64,000 nucleotides of DNA from Gongronella butleri. Lineage: Eukaryota > Mucoromycota > Mucoromycetes > Mucorales > Cunninghamellaceae. The notes beneath the pieces were generated by a model, which was given only the letters and a program-made list of their open reading frames with translations, was not told where the DNA came from and searched no databases. Below, piece after piece: positions 37,645 through 51,106 of this stretch. The DNA lies in NCBI GenBank assembly GCA_025201375.1, contig JAIWZP010000004.1:1054001-1118000 (forward strand), given 5' to 3'. Both the position numbers and the translations under genes were made by a program. The stretch's first letter is position 1. Every line of letters begins with the position of its first letter.

Positions 37645-39211
37645 TCAGTGCCCAGCTTCCACTGCATCTAGCTCAATGCCCGCATAATCCTGGGCCAGGC
37701 CATGCATGTCCTTTGTCCGTTGCAGCACGTAGAGCACAACTATGGTGATTGCCGACGACACCACACCAATTGTGTCGGCCCACCGCTGGAAAAACGTGAA
37801 TTCGATGTGTTCCAGGCTCGATGCAAGCAAATACCGGTAGTCGGACGGCAAATTGAGCTGCATCATTACCACCGAGCTGAGAAAATACAATCCCATCAGA
37901 TGCGCCGTGAAAAGAAGCACCTGATCGCTATGTAGTGTGATGGCTTGCGAGAAATGACCGAGCACCTAGCGAAAATATAAGAAAACAATATGATTCACAT
38001 GCCAATTGACGCGCCCGTCATCATTTTTACCTTGGATACCAGCTTGAAAAAGCCGCGCACCGAGCCAAACACGATCATGCCAGCGAACCAAAAGCTCAAT
38101 TGCTGCGACCAAAAGGCCGGATCAATGTTCACGTTGCTCTTGGCTACCATCCACGACAAAAGGTTCGTAATAGGGTCCCCATTGCCAATTCGCCCCACAA
38201 GCATATTCCAAGTCGTCTAAATCGGCGAAAATAGCAAGCAAAAAAGAGAAAGAAAAAGAAAAGTGAAGTAAAAAAAGCAAAGAAAAATATGAATTGCATG
38301 TCCACGATGGCAAGGCTGACCAAACAAAACGCCAATTCTTACCATGCCAAGCTTGTACACACAATAGGAAGCAAATGCAATGTCAATCAAGCACCGGATG
38401 CGGCCAGACCAAGTCTGAGATTGGCGATGGTACATCCAATAACGCTCCAATTCGTCGAGATCGGTTTTCATGTTGTTGGCCAGAATCATCAGCTGCTCCA
38501 CTTCCATCTGCAGCATCTGATGTTCTAAAACGGAAATAAAAGCACGAATTGAGCAACAAATTGCGCGATAAAAATGCGGCGCGCGCTCAATTGCCCTATT
38601 CTTCCATGTTTTCCTCGCCAAACGCGCCCACACGCCGGCCCACGGTCTTACCTGAGAGACGGAACCCAGACATCATGCGACTCAACAGGCCGGCGGACTA
38701 AAAACAAAAAAAAAATTGATTGAAAGATCAGCACAACGCGACACAATTGGGAATATAAAAATGAATGTTCCATACCTGTCCTTGCTCGGGGCGCACCTGC
38801 TCCAGCAGGCGTTTTTTGTCTTGAATGGTCGTTAGAATATGCTGATAGGCGCGCTGCGCAGTGCGATAATCGGAGTCTTTGACACGCCTGAGACGCGTAA
38901 AATTAAAAAAATGAGGACAACATTTCCATTTGTCGCGTATTTTCCTCCCATTCCTATCATTTACTCACAATGTCAAAGCTGTCCATGTGCTGAATGGCGT
39001 GTGCACCATACCAAAGCCGGAGAGCATGGATGTAAGCGTGATGCCCACGACACTAACGCGAATAATGCCGAATTCCATCCAATTCAAGTCGACTTTCTCC
39101 CAATACTGTGATGAAAACGCAATGCAAAACATGTACAGGTACACCATCCAAGCAGCCGTCGACACGTAAGCACTTGTTCGTCGTCGCCATCCTATGGAAT
39201 GCCCCATCCGC

Positions 39212-39254
<43 letters not shown>

Positions 39255-39712
39255 GCGGCAATTGAGCGAAAATCATGCCATTGTCGCGCGTTTCCGGGGC
39301 AATACCTCTGGCCTGGCGCAAGAAAAAATAAACCTGGCACCATGGAATGATGAGGATCACCAATGCTAGCAAAACGCCAAGGTTCCAATGCCAATAGTAC
39401 GAGCGCGCGCTTTGGCAAAGATAACGAATCCGTGCGTGAGCCATTGGCCAGCATTTAAGCACTTTTTTTTTCTTTTTACCCCTTGGAAAAAAGATGGATG
39501 ATTTCGCCAAAAACCAGCAAAAACAGACTGCCGGCGGTGCAGAGCGTCGTGGCAAACACGAGGTGCGCGACGTAATGACGATGAGTCCAATCAAAAAGAC
39601 GAGGGGGCGCAGAATCATCGCGCGTCAACAGGGGCGCCGCCCACCTCGCACCCACTGTCAGTATAAATAGCTGCACAAACAAGGCGGCCGCGGTCTCCAG
39701 GAACAGCACCAT
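37645..39712 (-). CDS. GPHR: Golgi pH regulator (GPHR/GPR89 family)
   Basis: Polytopic membrane protein, 468 aa (human 455), eight exons: 39712-39480, 39409-39306, 39191-38969, 38887-38776, 38697-38652, 38524-38343, 38216-38031 and 37965-37645. Family landmarks in order: YYWHWNLGVLLALVILIIPW, VSVVGITLTSMLSGFGMVHT, a long cytosolic coiled-coil loop (QMEVEQLMILANNMKTDLDE), YCVYKLGM, DPITNLLS, FWSQQLSFWFAGMIV, GSVRGFFK and the C-terminal membrane pairs (LMGLYFLSSVVMMQLNLP). Animal GPHR is a Golgi anion channel needed for acidification; plant relatives are called GTGs. Intron 2 contains a 41-nt poly-T tract on the sense strand. First of three same-strand membrane-protein genes. Confidence 0.94.
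39213..39253. repeat. 41-nt A/T homopolymer in GPHR intron
   Basis: Uninterrupted A41 on the plus strand (T41 in the transcript), about 20 nt upstream of the acceptor at 39192-39193. Confidence 0.9.
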
Positions 39713-40347
39713 GGAAAAAGAAAAAAGGGGTGGACAAGAAAAGTGACTAAAAGTGAGGAACAAACAAAGAAGAATAGAATTGCAAAGCAAAAAAGGAACG
39801 GCGCGGTTTGAAAATGGGCAAGCAGCATTGTGCATTTTTGCATTTTTAGTGCCACGAAAGGGTAAAAATCAGGGAAAGGGCGAATTCCATCAAATTATGC
39901 GAAGCTTTGCGGATGCAAATCTGGCAAGTGTGTCTCGATAGGCATTAGAATCACGGCAAACGCGTAGATGCCATGCTGGAATATTAAAAAAAAAAATTGA
40001 TAAAAAATTGAATGTAGACCACAGTTTTAGATTTTGGGTGTGCATTAAAGGGTGCGCTTGTCTGTCTGGCTTGCAGCTTACTTTGCAAGCAGTCTCCAAC
40101 CAACGCTCATCTGATTGATTCTGAAATGATGTTGCGCAACTTTTTTCCTGGATTTTCACAGCCATTTAGGCTTTTCGTTGATTTCAAGACATTCGGCCTT
40201 AATATTGACTTGGCAACGCGTTGTGAAAAAGAGAATGCGTTTATTGAGCAAGAGAGGCAATGCAGGATGATATATTATAGCAATTCTATGAGAACATGTA
40301 ACATGAGAGAGGGGAAATGTGCAAGAGGAGGGGGGGAATCGCGTGTT
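39713..40347. other. Spacer between GPHR and UPF0014 genes
   Basis: 635 bp, AT-rich. Holds the GPHR promoter (0-250 bp upstream of 39712) and the UPF0014 3' flank. No gene seen. Confidence 0.5.
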
Positions 40348-41573
40348 TCACGATCGCAACAGGGGTCGCGCCTGATCATCGTCGGTATTGTCATCATTGT
40401 CGCTGTCGTGGTCATCTTCAGCATTCGCGGCGCGTGATTTTCGCCGACCACAGCAAGCAATGGCGCTATAAAGCTTTTTGGCGACCATTTTCACGTCGTT
40501 CCACAAGCTCGGGCGGCCGCTGATGATGCGTTCCGGGCGAAGGCGGTCTTGGCCGTCAATGACTACCTGGATGCTCGCGTACACGGCCCCAAGGACGCCC
40601 ATAGCCGTGGCCGCCGAGATCATGAACATGATGATCTGCTGGTATCGCACGGCGTTCATGATGGGCGCGCCGCCGAGGATGGAACCAGCCATCATGCCGG
40701 GCAGCGAGATGAGCCCAATGATCGACATTTGGTTGATGGTCGGCAGCATCGCAAGACGCACGGCCTCGCGCGCAATGGATTGGCCCGCCTCCCAGCGACT
40801 CGCGCCAAACGCAAGGTACGTCTCGATCTGCTCCTTGTTGCTACCCACCGTCGACAAGCAATACCCAAGGGCCACGGCCATCCCGCTCAACAAATTGCCC
40901 AAAAGCATGCCCATCGTCGGAATGAACGTCTCGGGCGTCCAGAATGGCTGCTGACCCATGGCAAAGCGCGCGCCAATCACGCCAACAAACACAGTTGAAA
41001 CAGCCGTCGACATGAGCACCGAAAGGAACTAAAATGACCCAAAAACACGGGCAATTTGAGCAAAAAAAAAAAAAAAAAGGGCGAAATTCTTACCATGCCA
41101 TCATAGGAATTTTTCGACTTGTTGTAAACTGTTTCAAATGCACCAAGAAGGATCAACACGACGGCCAAAAGTAGCACAAGATAGACGTTTTTAGCCTTGA
41201 ACACATCCTCGAGAATAAAGCCCTAAAACACCCAAGATCGCATCGTGGTGAGAAACACTAGTTTTGAATGCGAACTTGCTCTTCTTACCATAATTGTCAG
41301 TTGCACAAGACAGCGAGTGGCCGCAATCACCAAGGATTTCTCCAAACGCAGCTCCAAAAAGTAGGAAATGATACCTGTGCGTGAAAAAGCAAGCCTTTAG
41401 CGTCCAGGCAAAAGGAAAAGAAAGAAAAAAAGAAAAAAAAACCTACAATTCAACAAGATAAAGCAAGCAGCGATGGCGACATTGGCCCACGACAAGCGAG
41501 GGGTGCCCGCTGGATCATCGTTATCGGCGCCTCCCTCCACGGCCCGCCTGGCAAGCAAGAGAAGCGAGTCCAT
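40348..41573 (-). CDS. UPF0014 membrane protein (FetB/ALS3-like)
   Basis: Four exons, 41573-41447, 41374-41289, 41222-41094 and 41028-40348, 340 aa. The protein has about seven membrane segments and the UPF0014 core: SYFLELRLEKSLVIAATRCL then VQLTIMGFILEDVF, ARFAMGQQPFWTPETFIPTM, LGNLLSGMAVALGYCL, FGASRWEA and IGLISLPGMMAGSILGGAPI. Bacterial FetB pairs with the ATPase FetA in metal export, and plant ALS3/STAR2 pairs with STAR1 in aluminium tolerance. No ATPase partner gene lies in this window. The C-terminus adds a cytosolic basic then very acidic tail (EDDHDSDNDDNTDDD). Its start is 87 bp from the EMC5 stop on the same strand. Confidence 0.92.
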
Positions 41574-41660
41574 GATCGTTTCGAACACTCAAAAAGTCAA
41601 AAGAAGGAAGAAAAAGGGAAAAATAGAGCAATTGCTTGGCCGATTGAGCTGTTTTATTGA

Positions 41661-42203
41661 TTATTTCAAACTCCGCTCTTTTTGAGCTTTGAGCGATGGC
41701 ACCTTGCGATGATCAAACGAGATGAACGAGCTTCGGGTATCCATTCTGTCGATCGTCCTAGAAAAGTAGCGTGTCATGAGCCATCCCATCCCCACAATGC
41801 CTCGTCCATGCGCTTTTTTCTTACATCTTTTTGATTTCTTCTTGCATTAGAATATTTTTGAACGGCTGCGCGTTCATCACCACGCCAATCAGGGCCACCA
41901 ATGCCGAAACGACGCACTCCATCACAATCTGCAAGAATAAAAGGCATGTGAAAAAGACGTCCAATCCATATTCCATGCTCAAACACGCGCCAGCCTTTTC
42001 ATCCTTTACCTCGAGAGGAATGCTGCTTTTGTCCAAATCAGCCGCCTTGAGATACGAGAGATCTACGTGAAAACAACGCTCAAGATGAGCAACAAGTGGT
42101 GAACTCAAAGAAGCCACTCACGTTCATAAGTCGAAAAGGCCGAGTGGAGCAAAAACAGCGTGCCAACAAGGGCAATTGCCTTGCCCAAAGAGCGCTGGGT
42201 CAT
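41661..42203 (-). CDS. EMC5: ER membrane protein complex subunit 5 (EMC5/MMGT)
   Basis: Four exons, 42203-42122, 42062-42010, 41928-41825 and 41757-41661, 111 aa. Two membrane helices: LGKAIALVGTLFLLHSAFSTY near the N-terminus and VMECVVSALVALIGVVMNA in the middle. Also the family features HLSYLKAADLDKSSIPLEIV and a C-terminal FISFDHRK (human MMGT1 FYVFNHRG). EMC5 is a core subunit of the ER insertase that inserts tail-anchored and multipass proteins. Length is as in fungal and animal homologues. No odd residues noted. Confidence 0.9.
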
Positions 42204-42480
42204 GACAACAACAAAAAAAAAAAAGTGGAAAAGAGAGGCAAAAAGTCGGAAGAGGAGAAGCGATGCGCGCTTTCCTTTTTATGCGCTCTTTGAACACGCC
42301 TAATTTTCGATATTTTTTCGCGCCGAAGCTTGCAACACAATAATCTGCAACCTCTTTTGACGCACAGTGATAAATGTAAAATATGCACGTGCCGCCCACT
42401 CAAGTGTCAATTGCCATTCGGACAACTTTACAACGAGCATCTCGTGATTTAGCTAGTTTTAAGCATTTTTCACCCGGAGC

Positions 42481-42690
42481 TCAGGAATTGTGAGCCCTGG
42501 AACGCGTCCCAACGTCAAATTTTAATGAGATAGAAATGGTAAGGTTCAACCTACAGCTGTCACAAGTCAATGGGACGAGATACCATACACGCAAATCAAA
42601 AATGAGCTGCAAATAACCACCAAACAAACAAAAAAAGGGGTTTCCAAGGTTCCCCGAATTTACACACAACACCAACGTCATCTGCTTTAA
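42481..42690 (+). repeat. Degenerate dispersed repeat, copy B1
   Basis: Its 42585-42680 part (ACACGCAAATCAAA, then AATTTACACACAACACCAACG) aligns with 42877-42975 of copy B2 (ACACGCAAATCAAA, then AACTTCCACACAAGGTACAACG), so it is a direct tandem duplicate about 290 bp upstream. Strongly diverged. Confidence 0.5.
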
Positions 42691-42696
42691 ATTTGT

Positions 42697-43060
42697 GACC
42701 AGTTGCACGAGGGTGCCAGGAGAAACACGCCAGATGGCCCATTTTAACAGAAGGCCCCTAAAATCAATCAGCCAGCCCCGATGACAACCCAAAATACAAT
42801 GTAGCGTGAAATGGCGGGCTAAAAACCTCGAGGGGCACCAAACTTGCAAGGTGCCAGAAGGCATCGGGGCGCGCCACACGCAAATCAAATTTCAGTCGTG
42901 ACGAGCGCCCTGAACTAAAATTGAAAAAATGGGTCTTCAGATTTCCCCCAAACTTCCACACAAGGTACAACGCAGGGAGAAACTACGGAAAACACCAAAA
43001 AAGAGTGGGGTCGATCTGGTGACTGACGAGCAATTCGTTATATTAGATTAAAATTCGAGT
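42697..43060 (+). repeat. Degenerate dispersed repeat, copy B2
   Basis: Shares a 22-nt identical block (42867-42888) with the inverted copy at 53811-53832, and long gapped similarity with copy A (13581-13880). No coding frame is conserved between copies, so it looks like a decayed non-coding element. Confidence 0.65.
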
Positions 43061-43228
43061 GCGAATTGCTACAGTACAAGCATGTCTTTTGCTCGGCACG
43101 CTCACACACACGCACACAAGGCACACAATAAAAGGGATGGATGCCATATTATCTTTATTAATGGATTGAGCGAGGAAAGAAAGAGAAAAAAAAAGAGGTA
43201 AACGCTGTACAAGGTATGATAAAAGCTT

Positions 43229-46200
43229 TCAAGAAGCACGGGGAGGAGGAGACGCGTCGGTTTCTTGATTGAAAAAGTCGTCGAGGTCCTTCAATGCGTT
43301 GATCAGGTCGTCGCCGCCACCGGTGACGGCAGGCACACTGGCCGGCTGGGGCATGGGCATATGGAGGGGCGGAGATGGCTGATTGTTGTTGTGGTTGCTG
43401 TTGCTGTTGGCCATGTGGGACGGGAGGACGGAGGACGAGGGCGTGAGGGAGGGTGCACCAGAGACGGTGGTAGGGGACAATGTTGGGGACAGGGACGGGT
43501 GCGGAAGATGGTGCGCATAATGGTGAGGATGATGCGGTGGTGGTGGTGGTGTGGACGTGGATGACGACGTCGGCGTAGGTTCGTCCATGCTGGATCGGGC
43601 GGTGGGCGACGTGGAGATCATGCCTGCGGCGGTGACGACAGGCGCGTATTGCGGGTCGCCCGTCAAGAGCGAGAAATCCTCGACCGAGAATTGGATGGCG
43701 TCCTCCTCGACGGTGGGTCTGTTTGTCGCGCACTCGTACACAACGGCATGTACGTTTTTCCGCGTCATCTTGGTACAGTCAAAGTCGTCCATGCGCCAAT
43801 TGGGGATGGGCACGTCGGCCGGCTGCTCCGTGGCCAGGAATCCTTGGTTCAGGATACTCAATGCCCTGTCCGCAAAAGCCGGCGTGTCGATCAGGCGTAG
43901 CAGCGGCTGCAGTGACACGAGATCCACGCGGATCACGTCGGGCGACTTGGATTTCACGTACGGAAGCAGGATTTCCAACAATTTCAACGATTTGTCACGA
44001 TAATAATCGATGGTGTTGTTGGCCATGCGCAGCACAAACATGAGGGCCTCGGCGGCAACCTGCCTATCAGTGTCCAGGTACACGGGGCCCAGCGACCAGA
44101 CCAGTTGCTTTAGGTAGTCGTCCTGGAACTTGGCCTTTTGCTTCGGATACGTCTGCAACAGCCGATGCGTCTCCAAGAGCCCATTCTCGTGCGCAAGACG
44201 TGCCAATTCACTGGCCAGTGCCACCATGGTTGGGTCGTCATCGTCATTGTCCTCTTTTTCGTCGCTCGCATTCTCTTGCTGTTGCTGCTACAAAAAAAAA
44301 AAAAAAACAAAAAAAAAAAAAAGGAAAATCAGAAAAAGGGATCAGTGTCGTTCATTTTTCGTCTCCCCCCCTCTTTGTTTAACTTTTTTTTCTCTTACAA
44401 GCAATTGCTGCTGCACCTCGAGGCCATGGAGAAGGCGGGGGACGGCGCCGAGAAAGAGAAAGAGAAAGCGTGTTGGTGTGGGGTCGATGAGGGCGAGATT
44501 GTCGACACGATTCATGACCTGGCGCAGCAGGCGCCACGCCGTGTCCTCGACCATTTCGTGCTGGAGGCCCTTGAGGAGCAAAGGCTGCAGGCCGTCGAAT
44601 TCGCTTGCCCAATGGATGGGGAATGTGTCGATGAGCAAATCTGTCCTGTCGATGAGTTTGTCGAGGACGATCAAGAGCAGATTGAGGGCCTCGACTTGTT
44701 CGGACGGGTAAGGTCCATACAGACACGCGACGCCAGCCCAGAACAGCTGCGGGAATTGCTCCATTTGTGTCCTGTCCATGGCGCGGGCAACATGCATGAG
44801 GGTGAGGATGATTTCAAGGGAAAAGCCGCGAATATCCTCTGATTTGTCGGCCACGGTGTTTGACAAGCGCACCAGGGTGTCTGCGAGCATGTGCTGGTTA
44901 AAAGCGGGCAATAAGCCACGGAAGCATTGGAACGAACGACAGGCAATGTGGCGCACGGAGCAGCATGTGGCCCATTTGAGGGCTGTTTCGCCCCATTTCT
45001 GCCTCAGATCGGGGTCTTCGTGTGAAAAGACGGCAAGGATGCGGTGGACGAGGTCTTTGAGGTCCTGCGAACTTGCCAAGTGGCGGTTCTTGGTGGGGCT
45101 GATGTTCTCATAGGCCCATAGGCGCTTGCCCTCCTTGCTGGCTAGCCATTGGATCAGATCGTTGCCCTGGGCAGACACGTCGTCGTCAAGGGCTTGGCGC
45201 ACAACAATGGCGTGGATCAGATTGATGAGCAGGCAGCGTGCCTGATCGCAGATGATGCTGGTCAGGTGGTCGAGCTGCACCACGATGCAGTGCAAGAGCA
45301 AAGGAAGATGCGGCGCAAGATCGGCGCCGGCCTCAATGGCTAAATCGACGAGATAAACCATCGCCAATTGGCCACGTGCAAACGCTGGTTTCTTGGCATA
45401 CAGCGGCAGCACCTTGTCCGTGTCGGCAATGAACATGGTTGGGTGCTGACGACACACCGAGGCATGGCTCGATGCACTGACCACCTGCGGCACCATGGAC
45501 CGCGGGCTGATTTCGCCAATGACCTCCTCCACCACGCGCGCAAATGCCGGCGTGCGACCAAGACATACAAACACGCGCTTGGCATGCACAAGGAACCACG
45601 GATTGCGCTTTTCAAGGCCAATTTCTAGCAAGTACGCGGTGATGGGCCGCACATTGCGTCCCTGATCGACCAATTGGTTCCAAAGAGCACCGATTTCCTT
45701 GACAAACGTGTCGCCAAACTTGATGGTGATGTAATACAGGTTGTTGAGCACGACATATGCCAACGTGTTCAATTCCATTGGATGATCCGGCATTAGCATC
45801 ATCGACAGGCTGTTGTTGGCCACATTGGCCGCCGACGCGCCTCCCGTCGACGATAACGATGAAGGCGACGACGACGCGGCGGACGCCGTGCTGGACGATA
45901 AATCGACACGTCTGAGCCACGGCAGCATGTAAATGAGAACATCGCGCTGGCTGTTGGGACTGATGTGCTCAAATCGCTGCGTCATCTCGCTCAGGATCTC
46001 GTGGGTCTCTTCGGGGTGGTCGACGGCAAGGCGCGCCGATAAAAGTGTCTGCGTGTGCTTGTAAATGGTGGGCAGGCTGCTGTGGATGCCAATCTCATAG
46101 TCCTTGGCGCATGATTCGCCAAAAACGCGCTCCTCGACGACGCGCAGCAGCTGCATCGCCGCTTTGCGAATGGATTTCTTGGCGTCGCCAGCCTTGAACA

Positions 46201-49200
46201 GCGCCAATGAGATGATCTGCTTGACCTGACATGGAAATTGCGCCTCACGCGTCACCATGCTCACAATCGCCAGGAAATACCCTTGCGTGAACTCGAGCTT
46301 GGGATTGCCCGCGTAGCACTGCTCAATCACATCATCTAAAATCATCGGCTGGTCCTGATTGTAGTACAACACAGCCTCGAGCGCGTCTCTACAGGAAAAA
46401 TTAAATGGTAAAAACTCGAGAAATTGAAACGCCGCCCCCCCCCCCTTTTTTTTTGGGTGGCTGTCTTTTTTTACGCCTTTTTGTTTTACCTGGCAATCAG
46501 ATGGTGTTTGGGATCAGGGCTTTCAAACACCGCGTCAATCCATCGCAGCACATTGAGCATGTCAAACTGGATGACTGCTTGGCGCGCCTTTTTCTGGCCA
46601 AGGAATGAATACGAGGGGCCTCTCTATGAACGTAAATTGAAAGAAATTGAAACAATGGATGAGATTTTTTTCGTTTTTGATCTTTTTGGTTTTTCGTGGT
46701 AGTCCTTTTTTTTTCGATTTCGTCGCTTTTGGTTACTCGCTCGCTCGCTCTTTTTTTTTTTTTTTCTTCCACGCGCGCACAATTTTTTTCTCTCTTTCTC
46801 ATCTCAAAATATTTTACACAGAGCATGGCCATGGCATTGAGCGAGGCTGTTTCCAAGGCTTTTCGTTCTTCTTCCATGAGTTTTGTCATATGTGCGCGGT
46901 CCTTTGCATCCTTGCACTGGTCGAGAACATCGCGGATCATGGCGGCGTCGCGTGAGCGCGTGACATGGGCGTGAGCACCATAGCCGCACCATTCCTCAAA
47001 CATCTTGTATAGGCTAAGGCGCGTTTCAAAGGACATGAGCGCCATGGCCGCATCGTCGACACGCAGCAACACCTTGTAAATCTGCTCCACGAGACGGCAC
47101 AGGTACACGCGTAGCTTGTGGTACTCCCAGTCCAGTTGGACCTCGGTGTCGGACAAAAAGACCTTGGTTTCCTTGATATAGGCGAGAATAGCCGCCGCCG
47201 TCTTGCGCATGGTGTCTCCCTGGTCGGCATTCTCAAGGCAATGCACCGTCAACGCAAGCACATGCAGCAACGACGTGCGCAATCGATCGTTTTTGCGGTT
47301 TCGCTTATTCTGGTATGGCTTTTGGCTGCTGCCATGTTTGCCTTCCTCGAGAATGGTGCGCATATCGGGCTGCAAAAGGTGCATGAGCGTCGCGTACGCG
47401 TCCACGTGCAAATGGCCCAGCCCGTGGATCGCCGCTTCGCGAATGGCACGGTGGTCGCACGGCAAAAACGGCAAAACAAGGCGAATCAGGTCGTCTGTAG
47501 ACGCAATGCGATCCACGACGGCCGACCCCTTGCGGTCCGATTGGAATCGGAACGGCCGTCTTTGTTGTTGCTGTTGCTGTTGCGAAAGGAACGATGGCGG
47601 CGGCTGCTGAGATGCAGAGGAAGACGAGGACGATGACTTTTGCAATGCGGTCATTTCCGAGGACGCCGTGGCACAAACAAAGGAAAGATACACTTTCCAC
47701 TGCTCGACAAGGTCCGGCGACACCATCATCGTCTTCTGCTGTGCGGCCGTGCCCTTTTGGATGGACAATGTGCCGGTGGTGCTCGCTTTTGTGCTCAATT
47801 CAATGGACGCAAGCAACGACGGCTGGATTTGCAACAGGCGCTCGCACAAATGGAACCGCGCAAGAGCGACGGTGGACGTGAAATGCGTAAAAATATGTTT
47901 TAGGAGGCCCATGAAGCACATGTGCCAGATCCATTGATCCGTGGGGTCGTCGGACGTGGCCAATTGCGCAATCACGGGCAATGTGGCGCGGCGCTGGTGG
48001 TGCTGCAAGCGAAGACGCGTCTCAATCGACAATTTGGCGCCAAACAACAGATTCTTGTCCTTGTCGAATTGGATCAATTCCTGTGCTAGGCTGCCGTCGT
48101 GCAATAAATCGTGCAAACGCGCAAAAGGCGTCCGTTGCCGGTGCTCATGGACGTATTGTTGCAATTGCGCGACAAATGCCGTGGCCGCCGGCGATGGTGT
48201 CGCCTTGTCAATGAACGCAAGCTCCGCGTCGACTTGGGCAAGCAAGCGCTTTTCGAGTTTGGCGGCCCAATCGATCATTTGCATGCCCATGCTTCGCGTG
48301 CGTGTTGCTTGGTGACAAACAAACAGCAGGCCCATCGCTTCTGTTTCCTCGACCATGTGGAACAATCGGTCGACATCGGCCTGCACGTCGGCGTACAGGT
48401 GTGGCGATGGATCGGCAAGGACAATTTCGCGTAATGTGGCCAAATCGACCTGATTCACCCAAATCGCGAGCAAATCCACGTACAAATCGAGGACGCCGTC
48501 CTTGGTGGTGGCCGATGTGTCGTCCAAATGTGCCTGAATCCCGTCGGCAAGGGCATCCACCACATCCATAGCCTTGTCCTCAATGCGCTGCACAAATCGC
48601 GCATAGCCCATTACCACCGTCTGGCTGTCGATCTGCTTGGCAATGCGTCGCAAAGCAAGCGCCGACGCGTGGACCAATTCCGGATCGAGATGCACCGTAT
48701 AACGCGCAAGCAAGTCCACGACTTGGGGCAGCGGAATGCCCGCCGGCATCAACCTTGGCATCGCATCTACCATCGTGCGAAGCAAATCAAAGTACGATTG
48801 CTTGTCTTTGGCATACGACACGGCGAAATTCGCGTATTGGTATACAATTTGTGGCCCGCTCGCATCTGGCGTGGCTGCTGCTGCTGCTGCGGCGGCGGCG
48901 GCGGCGGCGGACGAATTGCTGCTACTGCTGCTGGGCGACATGGACGAAGACGCGCTCGAACTCGGGACAATCAGACTGCCATGATGATAACTATTCACAG
49001 TGAGGCTGCCTCCAGGGCTACTTCCATGCCCTGACGCACCTAGGCTGCCCGTACCAAGCAAAGACCCTCCGCCATGATGCATGGAAGCCGAAGCCGTCGG
49101 CACCACAGAGCTAATTCGAAAGTGGGATTCGCCACTCTGACCAAACAATGTCTTGTTGTTGATAAAGCTGCCGCCACCACCACCACTGGAAGAAGCATTG

Positions 49201-51055
49201 GACGCCGATAAGGACATGAACGTGCCCGTTGTCGCGCCCATGGAGCTGCTGCCGCCACTTGCGCCCGTTCCAGACCCGTGACCATGAGCATGATGATGGT
49301 AATGGTGCAAATGAGACGCCAAATGGCCACCCACCATGGTCGCGCTCGTGCTCGTGGTCGTCGTGCTTGATGTGGACGCACTGACACTTGCTGCAGGCGA
49401 TACGAATGGCCCATGGCCACCAAGGAATAAAGCCGTGCGGATGATATTCTTCTCATCAAGCACCACCAGCCGCCCAAAAGACGCGTCCATCCCCAGCAAC
49501 GACTTGGCCATGATGTCTTCCATCTTTTCTGTCGCCTCGGGCCGGATCGCACGCAATGGCGTCTTGAGCGTGTCCGCGCTGCATTGCCGGAAAAACAGAG
49601 AAAGACCTGTAAACGCCATGTCCGTGTCAATTGGGAATGGCGGCCGCTGACGGCTGTTTTCCAGGTCTGTCAAAAGAAGCAAAAACGCTCGAATTGCAAT
49701 CACAATGCGTTCCGGATTGATGAATTCCCAATGCACCGCCGCATGTGGATGATGCGGTGGTGGCGCCGTCTGTTGCTGTTGCTGCTGGTGCATGGGGGCC
49801 GCATTGGGCCCACCCGTGGCCAAAGAAGGAGAATGGTCAATGTTGAGCAGATAATACACAATGTCATTGAGCGCCGTGTCCGTGTCGCGCATTAACGCAT
49901 AATACGTGATGAGAATAAAATGGTCCAGCGGCAAATCCGTCGGGTTCGTTGCGCGACGATATGACGGAAACAGCGTCTTGATGATCGTATCCAGCTTTTT
50001 AAACGTGATGGCCGTGCTCTCCGTGCACCGGAATAGGTATGTCCACGTCAATCGCGAAACGCACCCGAGCGCCATCAGGCGGGTATACTTGTCCTAATGA
50101 GGATTAGAAAAAAAGGGGAGAAATCGTGGAAAATGGGTCAGAAAAAGCGGAAAAGCTATGATGCGCCCCAATTTCGCGCCTTTTTTTTTTTTTTACCTTG
50201 TTGAACTTTTGATAGCACGTGTCGACAAAGGAAAGCCAGTGCTGAGCAAAGAAATCCTTGCGGCTGACACATAGCAATGTCGTCACCAGAGGAAACGCGA
50301 CCATCATGTGCTTGGGCTTGACCGTCATTTGCAGCGCACGCGGGTAAATCGCGTTGATCATCTTGACCCACGAAGGGAAATTCACCTCGGCCACCGCCAC
50401 CTGCGCAATTGGCAGCAACAGATGCACAAAAAGCAGGCTGTATGCGTGCTTCACCTTGATCCCGTGCGAATTCTTGAAGAATTGCGCGCAGCTCGACAAA
50501 AAATCGGCCGTCTCCTCGAGTGCGTCCATAGGATAGATCTTGTTCAATAAAGGGGTATGAGCCAATGGACGCGCATGCGACGTGATTTTTGTGCTTTTCA
50601 TTTTTTTTTTTTTTTGCTTTTACCTTGATTTTTAAGAAGCGCATGCTGCGGATCAACAGCTCCATGTGCGACTGAGCTTCCTTCATAATCGAATGGCTGT
50701 TGTACTTTTCCAATTCGGCAATGAAGCGGTCGCTGACAGACGCAAAGTGGATATTCGACAGCTCGCCAATCAATTCCGCAAACAAATCCATGCTCGCGGC
50801 ACGATTGCGCGATTGCTTCATCGACTCGCTAAAAAAAAACGGGGGGAGGAGAAAATGAGCATCAGCGGCCGTTTTCTGCATTGTGCATGAGTGTGGAAGT
50901 GGAACAGAAACGTACGGATTCGCCTTTTTCAGCTGGTTGAATACGATTTCCTCGAGATTCTCGCCCAACTCTTGCGGCAGCGCAGCGGGCGTCAGCTGGC
51001 GCACAATCGCAATTAGCGTGCGGCATAGAATATAGACGGACGCAAGCTGATGATA

Positions 51056-51106
<51 letters not shown>

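Larger units (their letters stand above)
42204..43228. other. Gene-free spacer with tandem repeat copies
   Basis: Upstream of EMC5 and downstream of Furry. Most of it (42481-43060) is two tandem degenerate copies of the dispersed repeat. AATAAA at 43127-43132 on the plus strand does not belong to a gene I can see. Confidence 0.5.

Noticed and set aside
41574..41588. Upstream start for the UPF0014 protein
   Set aside because: The longer frame begins with GTG; the first ATG is at 41573.
48528..49034. Long plus-strand frames opposite Furry
   Set aside because: Low-complexity antisense of the Ser/Ala/His-rich Furry exon; no splice or promoter support.
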